Below, piece by piece: positions 1-8,692 of a stretch of 37,763 nt of DNA; position 1 is the first letter of the stretch, and every line of letters begins with the position of its first letter. The notes under the pieces were generated by a model, which was not told the DNA's origin, did no database searches, and saw only the letters and a list, made by a program, of their open reading frames with translations. Location of the stretch: the NCBI GenBank assembly GCA_903831155.1, contig CAIKWU010000427.1, forward strand, positions 1-37,763, in the 5' to 3' direction. The position numbers and the translations under genes were made by a program. Source of the DNA: an uncultured Planctomycetaceae bacterium. Lineage in GTDB: Bacteria; Planctomycetota; Planctomycetia; Pirellulales; UBA1268.

Positions 1-339
1 CACCAGGACGCCTCGGAACGCCGACGGATCGAACCCATGATGGCCACTCCAGACAGCCACTCCACACAACCCCTCTTGCGCGGGGGTTCTTCAGCGGTGT
101 TCATCGGACGTTTGCCCGCATGGCACGATCCCTCGCTCCGCGCGCGCCGGAGGGGCGGACTCGGGGGACTTTGCGGGGCGGTGCCCGCCGGGCTCAACGA
201 GCGTGAGGGCCGTCGAATCACGACAAGGGCACCCTGCCGTCGCCGCGTGTCGCGGTAGTTGCGCACGCTCGGCGTGATGCCGCCGGTCGCGGGCGGTATC
301 GTCAGGGAAACCCGCCAACGGTATTCAAAGACTCGAGCC
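1..339. other. Left-edge region without a convincing gene
   Basis: No reading frame here looks like a conserved protein. Two weak signals can be seen. On the minus strand an ATG at 38 has a GGAG about 8 bases upstream, so a divergent gene could start here and leave the window after 12 codons. On the plus strand a hairpin pairs AACCCC (68-73) with GGGGTT (83-88) over a 9-base loop. The region just before the PL1 gene (about 300-339) carries no clear Shine-Dalgarno sequence, so translation of that gene may start on a leader without one, as is common in planctomycetes. Confidence 0.4.
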
Positions 340-2961
340 ATGCTCGCCCGACCGATCGCCATCGCGTGGACCCTGACCGCACTCGCGAGCCTCGCCACGC
401 CCGTGATGGCGATTCCAGCGGTTCCCGGGGCGACCGGCTTCGGTGCCAACGCCACCGGGGGCCGCGGCGGCGACGTCTACCACGTCACCACGCTGGCCAA
501 CGATCCGGGCCGCGCGATCCCGGGCTCGCTGTTCTACGGCCTCTACTCCAAGAACGTGCCGGCCGGCGGCCGCACGATCGTGTTCGACGTCGGCGGCACG
601 ATCGACCTCTCGTCCGGCACCAGCGCCACGCTCGACCTGAAGGACATCCGTAACGTCACGGTGGCCGGCCAGACGGCGCCCAGCCTCGTCACCATCATCG
701 GTAACACGGTGCAGATCACCGGAAACACCGTCGCCACCCCCACCCACGACATCATTTTCCAGCATGTCGCCATCCGCAAGGGCACGGGCGCCGGCGCCGA
801 CTCGCTGAGCATCAAGGGCACGGGCAACACCCACGACATCTTCGTCAGCAACGTGTCGGGATGCTGGAGCGAGGACGAGGTGATCAGCGCCACGCAGACG
901 GCGACGAACGTGACCGTGCAGAACTCGATCCTCGCGGAGGCGTTGACGGCAAGCCACGCCTACGGCGCGCTCATCCGGCCCACCGTGAACTCCCGGATCT
1001 CCTACAACCAGAACCTGTTCGCCGACCAACAGAGCCGCAACCCGCGGCCCGGCACCTACAACGGCATGACGCTCGACTTCGAGTTCCAGAACAACGCCAT
1101 CTACAACTGGGCCGACCGGGCCGGCTACATCGCGGGGGCCGACGGCACGATCCAGCGCCTCAACATGAACTACGTCGGCAACTATCTCGTCGCCGGCCCC
1201 GTGCCCGTCAACACGTCGTCGAACCCCGTGCGGCGGAGCACCGCGTTCCTCAAGGAGATGAACGCCGACCCGCTCGACGTCAAGATCTTCCAGGCCGGCA
1301 ACAAGATCGACTCCAACTACACGGTCATCCGCGACGGCACCGACACCGGCTGGGCGATGTTCCAGCAGTCGGCGAGTGGCACCTATTCCACGCTCGCCAC
1401 CGCCGACCGCGTGGCCACGAGGTTCGACTACCCCGACGCCACGCCGCTCGACGCCGATGACGCCTACGCCAACGCGATCGCCACGGCGGGCGCCATGCCG
1501 TGGGCACGGAGTCCGATCGACAGGCGGATCATCGACACCGTACTCACTTTCACCGGCACCGCCCCGGTCACGGCCCCGAATGCCGCCGAGTGGGCTTCGC
1601 TCACGAGCGGCAGCATGACCACGCGGCCGGCCGGATGGGATACCGACGGCGACGGCATGCCCAACGCATGGGAGGCGAAGCGGGGAACGAACCCGAATGT
1701 CGCCGACAACAACGGCTCGGTGGCCGGCAACGGCTACACGAACCTCGAGAACTACCTGAACTCGCTCTCCGCCCAGGCGGTCTGGTATCCCGACACCGAC
1801 GGCGGAGCGGCAAACTTCATGAACTGGCGGGGCGAGCGGCCGACGTCGGCCTGGTCGATCGCCACCTTCGGCGATGTCATCACCGCCCCCCGAACCGTGT
1901 CGCTCGACGTGCCGCTGTCGGTGCAGGACCTCACCTTCGACAGCCCGCGGGGCTACGTGCTCTCGGGCACGCGGTCGCTCACGCTCGACGCCCTCGCCGG
2001 CCACGCCACGCTCACCGTGGCGAGCGGCAGCCACGTCGTCGCGGCGCCGGCGGTGTTTGCCGATGCGACGACCGTCACCGTCGCGACCGGGTCGGCGGTG
2101 GTGTCGTTCACCGGGGGCGTGACCGCGTCGGGACGGACGATCACGAAGTCCGGGCCGGGAAGCATGGTGGTGCCGAGCCTTTCGTCCGCCGCACTCGTGG
2201 TTTCGGCCGGCGGCATCCACCTCGCCTCGGCCGGCCCCACGGCGAGTGACCTCACGAGCCTCGCGATCGACGAGGCGGCAGGCGGAGCGGTCGATCTCGG
2301 GGCTGGCAGCGTGACCATCGCCGCCGGCGGGATGACCACGGCGGCGCTGCTGGCAGACCTGATCGCGGGTCGCAGCGGCGGTTCGTGGACCGGCCCCGGC
2401 ATCCGCTCGTCGGTCGTGGCGGCGGAGGTGGCGGCCGGCCTGCCGCGGGCGGTGGGCTGGCTCGCGAACGGCGACGGCTCCCTGACCGCCTCCTACGCCG
2501 CGCCGGGCGACACCAACATCGACCGGATCGTGGACCTGCTCGACACGGCCAACTTCCTCGCAGGTGGCCGGTTCGACACCGGCCTGCCCGCGACCTGGTT
2601 CGAAGGCGACTTCACCTACGACGGCGTGGTCGACATCCTCGACGCAGCCGACTTCTTCGGCGGCAACCTCTACGACACCGGTCCCTACGGCACTGCGGTC
2701 TCGTCGCCGGGCGTGGCCGCGGTGCCGGAACCCACATCGCTGATCCTGCCCGCGGCCGCGGGCTCCATCATCGCCGTCGCCTCCGCGGGTTGGCCGCAAC
2801 GCCGAGGCCGCAGGCCAGGGCAGTCTCTTCCGCTGCCGTACGGCGGGATCACACTCGATTCGACCGCCGGATCACCGACGCGTAGGCTTGCCGTCCGGCA
2901 GCGCGGCACGACGTCGCGGTGCCGACTCCGCGGGAATCCCCGATGCGGGCGGCAGCGTTGA
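340..2961 (+). CDS. Secreted PL1-family pectate-lyase-like enzyme with dockerin-like repeats and PEP-CTERM
   Basis: An 873-residue predicted exported polysaccharide lyase. A signal peptide (residues 1-24) precedes a right-handed beta-helix of the kind annotated as pectate lyase in planctomycetes (about 28-410). The helix has GADS (152-155), WSEDE (176-180) and SRNPRP (232-237), where acidic residues would bind calcium and an arginine would act as the base. A calcium-loop motif, DTDGDGMP, starts near 435. A beta-strand linker follows (about 480-715), then two dockerin-like calcium loops (about 722-785) and a PEP-CTERM sorting motif (PEP at 796-798, hydrophobic stretch, then a basic cluster). 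The ATG at 340 is chosen because it starts the signal peptide; a TTG at 259 is in frame. The protein runs about 45 residues past the basic cluster, which is unusual for PEP-CTERM, and its end overlaps the next gene by 19 bases. The family is clear; the substrate is not. Confidence 0.85.
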   Translation: MLARPIAIAWTLTALASLATPVMAIPAVPGATGFGANATGGRGGDVYHVTTLANDPGRAIPGSLFYGLYSKNVPAGGRTIVFDVGGTIDLSSGTSATLDLKDIRNVTVAGQTAPSLVTIIGNTVQITGNTVATPTHDIIFQHVAIRKGTGAGADSLSIKGTGNTHDIFVSNVSGCWSEDEVISATQTATNVTVQNSILAEALTASHAYGALIRPTVNSRISYNQNLFADQQSRNPRPGTYNGMTLDFEFQNNAIYNWADRAGYIAGADGTIQRLNMNYVGNYLVAGPVPVNTSSNPVRRSTAFLKEMNADPLDVKIFQAGNKIDSNYTVIRDGTDTGWAMFQQSASGTYSTLATADRVATRFDYPDATPLDADDAYANAIATAGAMPWARSPIDRRIIDTVLTFTGTAPVTAPNAAEWASLTSGSMTTRPAGWDTDGDGMPNAWEAKRGTNPNVADNNGSVAGNGYTNLENYLNSLSAQAVWYPDTDGGAANFMNWRGERPTSAWSIATFGDVITAPRTVSLDVPLSVQDLTFDSPRGYVLSGTRSLTLDALAGHATLTVASGSHVVAAPAVFADATTVTVATGSAVVSFTGGVTASGRTITKSGPGSMVVPSLSSAALVVSAGGIHLASAGPTASDLTSLAIDEAAGGAVDLGAGSVTIAAGGMTTAALLADLIAGRSGGSWTGPGIRSSVVAAEVAAGLPRAVGWLANGDGSLTASYAAPGDTNIDRIVDLLDTANFLAGGRFDTGLPATWFEGDFTYDGVVDILDAADFFGGNLYDTGPYGTAVSSPGVAAVPEPTSLILPAAAGSIIAVASAGWPQRRGRRPGQSLPLPYGGITLDSTAGSPTRRLAVRQRGTTSRCRLRGNPRCGRQR

Positions 2962-3425
2962 TCGTCGTGGAAGTCGCGCTGCTCGCCGTGGCCCACGCGG
3001 CCGGCGGACCGGCCTGGGCCGCGATCGCGGCGGTCGCCTGCCTCGCCCACGTCGCGATCGATCTCCGGGGCGGTACGCTCGCGTCCGCCCTGCCTGCTCT
3101 CATCTGGCTCGCGGCCTCGCGGCTCACGGGCAACCGCGAACTCTTCTTCCCCTACTCGATGCTCCTGGCAGCGTCGACCCTCCTGGCCGCCCCACCCTCG
3201 AGGCGCACCGCCGGGGTCGTCGCCTCGGGATGCGTGGTCGCGGCGTTCCTCGTCGCCCGTGTGGCGCAGGAGGCCTCGGGGAGGGTGCTGGCGGTCGAAC
3301 TCGCCGCGGCCGTGGCCGTGCTGGCCGCGGTCCTCGCCGTGCGGGAAGTCATGCCCTCATCGGCCTGCCGCTGGTGGCTCCCGGCGGCCGCGTCGCTCAT
3401 GGCCTGCGGTTGCCTCGCGCTCTGA
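2943..3425 (+). CDS. Small multi-pass membrane protein of unknown function
   Basis: A 160-residue, very hydrophobic protein with about six or seven predicted membrane segments, at roughly residues 2-18, 22-38, 43-58, 66-82, 90-105, 115-135 and 142-160. I do not recognise a family. The ATG at 2943 is chosen because it begins directly with a hydrophobic helix; a GTG at 2919 would add eight polar residues. It overlaps the tail of the PL1 lyase gene by 19 bases, so it is probably translated from the same message. It converges on the DUF4410-like gene, whose stop lies 20 bases beyond its own. Confidence 0.6.
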   Translation: MRAAALIVVEVALLAVAHAAGGPAWAAIAAVACLAHVAIDLRGGTLASALPALIWLAASRLTGNRELFFPYSMLLAASTLLAAPPSRRTAGVVASGCVVAAFLVARVAQEASGRVLAVELAAAVAVLAAVLAVREVMPSSACRWWLPAAASLMACGCLAL

Positions 3426-3445
3426 GGACTCGACCGCCCGCCGCC

Positions 3446-4195
3446 TCAGCGGCCAGCGGCCGTGTGGGCGTTCACCGCCTCGGCGATGGCGTTGGCGATC
3501 TCGTCGGCGAGCCGCTGCTGCTGCGTGACGTCGGCGATGCCGCTGTTCGAGACGACGTGCTTGCCCACCATCACAGCCGGGTTGAAGCCCGCCACCGCAC
3601 CCACGGCCACCGTGCCCGGCATCATCCGGCCCCGGTCAGAACTGTCGAGGATCAGGAACGGCCGGCCGCCGGCGGTGTTGGGGTCGGCGAGCATCACGTC
3701 GATCCCCACCTGCTTGTTGCCAACGCCGAAACCGACGACGCTCCGGGCCGCCGCGCTCCCCTCGTCGAGGCCGACCACCTGGCCCATCAGCCGCCAGCCG
3801 TCGCTCGGCGGCGGAGCCGCCTCGGTCCAGAAGACGGCCGGCCAGCCCGCGCGGGCCATCTCGTCGGCCACCAGCCGCGCCACGCCGACCCCCGGTGGTT
3901 CGCTTCGGTCGTAGCCCGTCACCGCATCCACGACCCGCGGCCGCGACGCCAGCATCTGCCGCACAGGGCCCTGCGGCACCAGGCCCGACGACGCCTGCTG
4001 GCGAAGCTCCTCCTGGAGGGCGGGATCCATCGTGAACGGCAGGACGTAGATCCGCTGCGGCGGCGACGCGGGCCAGGCAACCGTGGTTCCGGCGGCCTCC
4101 GTCGAAGTCGGGCCGAGCGACTGGGCCGCCGCAATCGGCGCCAGCACGAGCCACGACGCGACCGCGACGAGCGGAGAATGGCGGCACACAGCCAT
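3446..4195 (-). CDS. Secreted DUF4410-like protein
   Basis: A 249-residue protein with a signal peptide (residues 1-24, cleavage likely after APIAAA). The mature part has the pattern of DUF4410-type periplasmic or outer-membrane-associated proteins: an opening strand giving IYVLPF, a helix with a run ending VARLVADEMARAG, and the central segment VVGFGVGNKQVGIDVMLAD, typical of the GxGxxxxxxDV core. A C-terminal helix (DEIANAIAEAVNAH) closes the fold. It lies 117 bases downstream of the GroES-like gene on the same strand, with a possible hairpin between them, so it may be its own unit. GGGAG lies 9 bases before the ATG. No enzyme motif is visible and the role is unknown. Confidence 0.6.
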   Translation of the reverse strand: MAVCRHSPLVAVASWLVLAPIAAAQSLGPTSTEAAGTTVAWPASPPQRIYVLPFTMDPALQEELRQQASSGLVPQGPVRQMLASRPRVVDAVTGYDRSEPPGVGVARLVADEMARAGWPAVFWTEAAPPPSDGWRLMGQVVGLDEGSAAARSVVGFGVGNKQVGIDVMLADPNTAGGRPFLILDSSDRGRMMPGTVAVGAVAGFNPAVMVGKHVVSNSGIADVTQQQRLADEIANAIAEAVNAHTAAGR

Positions 4196-4269
4196 GATGG
4201 ACGTCTCCCGTGGCGATGCCGACCCGCGACGTGCGGGAGACCGGCAGGGTCGGGAGGGTAGCGGACCCT

Positions 4270-4296
4270 GGGCGACGGCGGAAGGCCGCCCTGCCC
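4270..4296 (-). terminator. Possible hairpin terminator after the GroES-like gene
   Basis: GGCGG (4277-4281) pairs with CCGCC (4286-4290) over a four-base loop, and GGGC (4270-4273) pairs with GCCC (4293-4296) below a small internal loop. It lies 17 bases past the GroES-like stop. There is no U-tract, so termination is inferred only from position and stem strength. Confidence 0.35.
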
Positions 4297-4312
4297 ATCG
4301 ATCCGCCGGGCC

Positions 4313-4663
4313 TCACTCGTGGCCTCCCTCCTCCTGCCCGGGCTTCGCCCGCCGCCGCGGCCGCGGCTGGTCGTCGCGACGGAACACCGCCACCACGTCC
4401 TCGATCGGCACGACGTAGAGGAGGTTGTCCTGCTCGAAGTCGACCGGGATGGAGTTCTTGGGGTGGAAGAGCACCTTGTCGTACTTCTCGATCGGAAAGT
4501 CGGCGTCGCGCTCGACCTGCAGGCTCACCTCGACCACGCGGCCGGTGATCGTGGGGATCTCCGCCTGGTCCGGCAGCACGATCCCGCCACGGGTGGTGTG
4601 GCGGCTCTCGTCCTTGCGGATCAGCACCCGCATCCCGAGCGGCTCGACCGACTCATGCGCCAC
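4313..4663 (-). CDS. GroES-like (Cpn10 family) co-chaperonin, orphan copy
   Basis: A 116-residue protein of the chaperonin-10 fold. The first strand, EPLGMRVLIRKDE, and the roof or mobile-loop region, RGGIVLPD, match GroES, and the C-terminal strand, LLYVVPIEDVVAVF, matches its closing strand. Unlike canonical GroES it ends in a basic tail (RRDDQPRPRRRAKPG) followed by acidic residues and is about 20 residues longer. No GroEL gene lies nearby. The GTG at 4663 is chosen over an ATG at 4687 because GGGAGGG stands five bases before it, while the ATG has no visible site. Its start lies 24 bases after the stop of the PL8 lyase gene, so the two are probably co-transcribed. It may assist a cytosolic chaperonin for a subset of clients, but that is inference. 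Confidence 0.8.
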   Translation of the reverse strand: MAHESVEPLGMRVLIRKDESRHTTRGGIVLPDQAEIPTITGRVVEVSLQVERDADFPIEKYDKVLFHPKNSIPVDFEQDNLLYVVPIEDVVAVFRRDDQPRPRRRAKPGQEEGGHE

Positions 4664-4668
4664 GTGAT

Positions 4669-4675
4669 CCCTCCC
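4669..4675 (-). promoter_or_regulatory. Strong Shine-Dalgarno site that fixes the GroES-like start
   Basis: The minus strand reads GGGAGGG, followed by five bases and GTG at 4663. The in-frame ATG at 4687 lies upstream of this site and abuts the preceding stop codon (TGA then ATG), so it would have to rely on translational coupling alone. Confidence 0.6.
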
Positions 4676-4687
4676 GTCAGGTGCCAT

Positions 4688-7600
4688 TCATGCACGGTGC
4701 CGACGACGGCACCCCATCCATCCCGCGGCCGCGGCCACGACCACCACCGCACCCGAGGGCTCGGGCACGGAAGCGACCGGCGCCGCGAGTGTGTCGGATG
4801 CGGCGGCCCACGTGAAGCCGGCATCGAAACGCCCGGTGCCGAGGGCATCGGCCACGTCGAGCAGATCGACCATGCTGTCGAAGTTGAAGTCGCCGTCAGC
4901 CCAGCCCGTCTGGCCGCCCTTGTCGTAGTGGCCCCCCGACAACAGGTCGGCGGCGTCGAGGATGTCGTAGAGACCGTCGAGGTCTCCGTCGCCCGGCGCG
5001 GCCGCGGCGATCGTGAACGAGCCGTCCGCCTCCTGCAGCCAGCCGATGCCACGGCCCTGCCCCGCTGCCGCAGCCGCCGCCACGCTCCTGGAAACGATGC
5101 CCCGCGGGCCGTCCCAGCTGCCGTCGCCGCGTCCGGCGATCAACTCGGCGAGCAGCGTCTGCCGCGTGATGCCACCGGCCGCCACGCTCATCCGCGCCGT
5201 GCCCACGTCGACCACGCCTCCGCTCCCGACCGTGAGGCCGGCCACCCGCAGCGCGAACGCGGGATCCTCGGGGAGCATCACGGTGCCGCTGGTGACGACG
5301 AGCCGCGCCTGGGCCGCCGCGCCGCCGCCCGACACCGAGAGCCGTCCCGCCGCGACGTCGATCGTGCCCGTCACGAGCAGCGGCGCCGTCACCGCGAGCG
5401 TGCCGCCGCCGGTCTTCGACATGCCGCTGGTGCCCGAGAGCGTGGCCGCGAGCGTGGCGGTCAGGCCGCTTCCCACGTCGACGCTCGGCCGGATCGTGCC
5501 CGAGGCGAAGGCGACTGTGCCCCCCTGGAGCACGTAGCCCGTCGACTGGAACGAGAGCCCCGCGGTGGACACGCGGCCCGACACGCTGACGGTGCCGGCG
5601 GTCCCGCTGAACACCGACCGGGCCGTCGTGACCGGACCCAGGCGGCCCGACCCGTTCACCCAGCGCATCCCGGAGTCGGTCCAGGTGCCGCTGCCCCCGG
5701 CCGTCGTGCCCGACGCGGCTCCCGACCAGACCATCTGCGACGGCGCCCGGTACAGGGCGTCGACCCGCGACTGCACGTCGGCCGGCGAGAGCGTGCGGCC
5801 AAACACCGAGACCTCGTCGATCGAGCCGGCCCAGGCCTCCTGCATGGCGGTGCCCGACAGAAACCCGCCGAGCGCCATCCGCGCCGTCGTGAGCGGCACG
5901 CCGCTGGCGACCTGCGCGGTGATCGCCCGCGTGACCTGCTGCTGGCCACCCGTCATGTCGGCCACGTAGGTGTTGATCGTGGTCTGCGACCCCGACACCG
6001 CATAGGTGCTCGCCACGTAGTACCAGCGGCCCGGCTCGAACGTGGCGGCGAACGTCGCCCTGTTGTCGGCCTGGCTGATGCTGTCGCCGATGATCGTGGA
6101 CATCGAGTCGGCGGCCGCCCCCTCCTGCTGCACCACGAAGTAGCCGCGGTTGTTGCTGTTCTGGCCGCCCGCGTTCACGGCGTAGCCGATCGAGCCGCCC
6201 GTCTCGAGCAGCTCGGGCCGCACGAGCGCCTCGACGGTGTAGGCGGCGGGCAGCGTGACGCTGCCGGTGGTGGCCAGGGCCGCGCCGCCGGCGGTGCTCG
6301 AGAATCGGCCGAGCCGCTGCGGCGACATCGCCGTGGTCGACTCGTCGAGGCCCATTCCGTAGCCGATCGCCGCGGTGCTCCCCTCGCTGCCATACGCCAG
6401 CGACTGAAGCCCGCCCCCCGACCCGGTGCCAGAGTTCCGCAGGAGCTCCGCCGCCGTCGTACCCTCGAAGCTCCACTGGTAGAGGAGCGCGGAATCGGCC
6501 CGCGCCCCGTCGCGAAGCTGCGACGTGAAGGTGCGGACGGCGGGCGTCTCGAGCACGCGCCTCACCGTCGCGCCGCCGTCGCCGCCGGAGGGAAGCCGCA
6601 TCGTGATCCGCGCGAGGTCGGCCGGCCCCTCCGGCCGCGGCCGCGTCACGTCGGCATGGATCGTGGTCGCCTGGTTGTGGGGATTCGAGACGGATAGCAC
6701 GGCTGCGGACGCCGACTCGTCCAACATCACGAGCGACGGCTCCCGGACCGCGAGCGTGGTCCCGCTGCCGGTTGCCAGCGTGCCGGAGGCGTAGAACGCG
6801 GCCTGCGTGAGTTTCATGGCGTCGTGCCGGGCGGCCTGCAGGGTTCGCGTGTTCGCGAGGATGCGAACCGCGGGGGCGGCCGCGTAGGCGGCCACGGCCG
6901 ACCCGCTCACCCCCGGCAGGACGACGTAGGAGTAGGCTGCTCCCGTCGGAGCGGTGCCATGGCCCACCTGGAGGCTGAACACGCTCCCGGTCACGAGCGT
7001 GCTGGACTGCGAGGTATTGAGCCCCGACCACGAACCGCTCTGCACGGCCGCCCGCAGCGTCACCTCCTGTGGCTCCGGGAAGACGTAGCCGACGCCGTCG
7101 TGAAGCACCCAGCTCACGTCGCCTCGCGAGAGCGTTCCGCTGGTGAGCGAGCCGCTCGAACCGCTCGTGGCCGCCCAGGCTGCCGAGCCGGTCTGGAAGG
7201 TCTGGTTGAGCGTGGTGATCACCTCGCCCGTCGCGGAGGGCGCATCGATCCCCGCACCGAGCGCCACCTCGATGTCGTCGAAAAAGAACCAGGCCTTGCG
7301 GGCCTTCACGTTCCGCTGCGAGTAGTCGAGCACGGTGGCCCCGTTGCGGCCGTCCGACACGCCCCCGACGAATCCGGTCGTGCCCGCCACGCCCCAGTTC
7401 GATCCGGGCGTGAGCGAGTAGGACGACTGCTCGGTGGTCGTGCCCGGGAGCCGTCGCCAGTCCCAGAGCGGCTGGATGTCGGTGTATTCGTTGCCGCGCT
7501 GCTGGATCAGGTTGACGCCGTCGGCGAGGTGCAGGTTCTTCAGCCCCTCCCCGTTGCCCGACTCGGGCTCGAGCGTCCGCGTCGACGACACCTTCACGGT

Positions 7601-8683
7601 CGCGGAGAACCCCGGGCGGTGGTGGGCGGTGAAGTCGGACCGCCAGAAGTGGCGGTGACCGGCGAGGGCGAGGGCGGGAGAGGCCGTGCCCGAGGTCTTT
7701 GCGGCCGAGATCCGGTCCCGCATCGTGGTCAGCTCCGCGGCCCGGTAGGTCGTCATCGCGCTCACCTGGTCGATCACGCCGACGAGGCCGCTGCCGAGGT
7801 TCTTGCTGCTCGTCCGGGTGATGCCGCGGCCCTGGGTCGTGGCGTCGAACGTGGTTCCCCGAAGCATCCACTGCTGGCCGTCGAGGAGGTAGTCCACGAT
7901 CACGTGCGCCTCGGCGTCGGCGAGGGCGTAGCCGGTGCCCACGGCATAGGACGTGATGTCGAGCGACAGCGACGCGAAGGTCAGGCCGTACGACCCGTTG
8001 TTGAGCTGCGGGCCGTGCTGGTGGAAGCTGAAGTCGGGCTGGATGCCCTCGCCCGTGCCCGTCACGAGCGTGTCGCCGATCGCCGCGAAGGCCTCCGCGG
8101 TGAGCGGGGAGTCGCGGGCGATCACGCCCCTGAGGATCGTGGCGTAGGCCCGATCCATGCGGTTCGTGCCGGTGTTCGTGCCGGCGTTGGTGCTCCGCGG
8201 AATGGTGGAGCGGGCCACGATCGTGGTGCCGCTGGTGAGCTGGGCCGCCGAGAGCTGCGGCTGCACGAGCAGGATCGTCCCGCCCAGCAGCTGCGGCGTG
8301 TTGATCTCGTTGTACCACCAGTTGGTGCTGCGGGGGTCGAGCGACACGAACGCGTCGTAGGCCTTGAGGATCCCCTGGAGCAGCGTCGCCGACCCGTGGA
8401 GCGCGTGCGTGGGGTTGGCATAGGCCCGCGACATGGAGAGCAGCCGCGACAGGTGCGTCTGCTGCGACCAGCCCGTCTGGCTCGTGTCGGCGTAGTCGAC
8501 GTCGCTCCAGCGACCGTCGGCCCCGAGTGACGTCAGGTATCCGTTGGTGATCGTCGCGCTGGAGGCGGCCGACGTCAGGTCCGTCCTGATCCGCGCAGCC
8601 ACCGTGTCGAGATCGTCCCCGCGGGCGGTCGCCGCAATCGCGATCGCCAGGCACAGGCACGGGATCAGGCAGGGGCGTCGCAC
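4688..8683 (-). CDS. Giant secreted PL8-family polysaccharide lyase with LamG, dockerin-like repeats and PEP-CTERM
   Basis: A 1331-residue predicted exported lyase. A signal peptide (1-21) leads into the PL8 alpha/alpha-toroid (about 24-400) of the hyaluronate, chondroitin AC and xanthan lyases. The expected active-site set can be seen: NWWYNE (121-126), Asn174 in GTNRMD, His223 and Tyr232 nine residues apart, Arg286/Arg290 in GRGITR, and a Glu near 379 before WDWRRLPGTT (407-416). A beta-sandwich domain follows (about 420-725). Next come a LamG-type lectin domain (about 730-965), autotransporter-like strands (about 985-1190), two dockerin-like calcium loops (about 1228-1290) and a PEP-CTERM signal (about 1304-1331, VPEP then RRRHR). 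The start is GTG with GAGG eight bases upstream. It lies nine bases after the DUF1552 stop. PL8 enzymes cleave uronic-acid polymers by beta-elimination; the exact polymer cannot be told from sequence. Confidence 0.88.
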   Translation of the reverse strand: MRRPCLIPCLCLAIAIAATARGDDLDTVAARIRTDLTSAASSATITNGYLTSLGADGRWSDVDYADTSQTGWSQQTHLSRLLSMSRAYANPTHALHGSATLLQGILKAYDAFVSLDPRSTNWWYNEINTPQLLGGTILLVQPQLSAAQLTSGTTIVARSTIPRSTNAGTNTGTNRMDRAYATILRGVIARDSPLTAEAFAAIGDTLVTGTGEGIQPDFSFHQHGPQLNNGSYGLTFASLSLDITSYAVGTGYALADAEAHVIVDYLLDGQQWMLRGTTFDATTQGRGITRTSSKNLGSGLVGVIDQVSAMTTYRAAELTTMRDRISAAKTSGTASPALALAGHRHFWRSDFTAHHRPGFSATVKVSSTRTLEPESGNGEGLKNLHLADGVNLIQQRGNEYTDIQPLWDWRRLPGTTTEQSSYSLTPGSNWGVAGTTGFVGGVSDGRNGATVLDYSQRNVKARKAWFFFDDIEVALGAGIDAPSATGEVITTLNQTFQTGSAAWAATSGSSGSLTSGTLSRGDVSWVLHDGVGYVFPEPQEVTLRAAVQSGSWSGLNTSQSSTLVTGSVFSLQVGHGTAPTGAAYSYVVLPGVSGSAVAAYAAAPAVRILANTRTLQAARHDAMKLTQAAFYASGTLATGSGTTLAVREPSLVMLDESASAAVLSVSNPHNQATTIHADVTRPRPEGPADLARITMRLPSGGDGGATVRRVLETPAVRTFTSQLRDGARADSALLYQWSFEGTTAAELLRNSGTGSGGGLQSLAYGSEGSTAAIGYGMGLDESTTAMSPQRLGRFSSTAGGAALATTGSVTLPAAYTVEALVRPELLETGGSIGYAVNAGGQNSNNRGYFVVQQEGAAADSMSTIIGDSISQADNRATFAATFEPGRWYYVASTYAVSGSQTTINTYVADMTGGQQQVTRAITAQVASGVPLTTARMALGGFLSGTAMQEAWAGSIDEVSVFGRTLSPADVQSRVDALYRAPSQMVWSGAASGTTAGGSGTWTDSGMRWVNGSGRLGPVTTARSVFSGTAGTVSVSGRVSTAGLSFQSTGYVLQGGTVAFASGTIRPSVDVGSGLTATLAATLSGTSGMSKTGGGTLAVTAPLLVTGTIDVAAGRLSVSGGGAAAQARLVVTSGTVMLPEDPAFALRVAGLTVGSGGVVDVGTARMSVAAGGITRQTLLAELIAGRGDGSWDGPRGIVSRSVAAAAAAGQGRGIGWLQEADGSFTIAAAAPGDGDLDGLYDILDAADLLSGGHYDKGGQTGWADGDFNFDSMVDLLDVADALGTGRFDAGFTWAAASDTLAAPVASVPEPSGAVVVVAAAAGWMGCRRRHRA

Positions 8684-8692
8684 GAGCGATCC

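Noticed and set aside
37-258. A 73-residue plus-strand frame at the left edge
   Set aside because: There is no recognisable domain or good ribosome site, and the composition matches frame shadows seen elsewhere.
325-2799. An 824-residue minus-strand open frame opposite the PL1 lyase
   Set aside because: It has low-complexity Arg/Val/Gly/Asp content and no motif, while the plus strand carries a clear beta-helix, dockerin-like repeats and PEP-CTERM.
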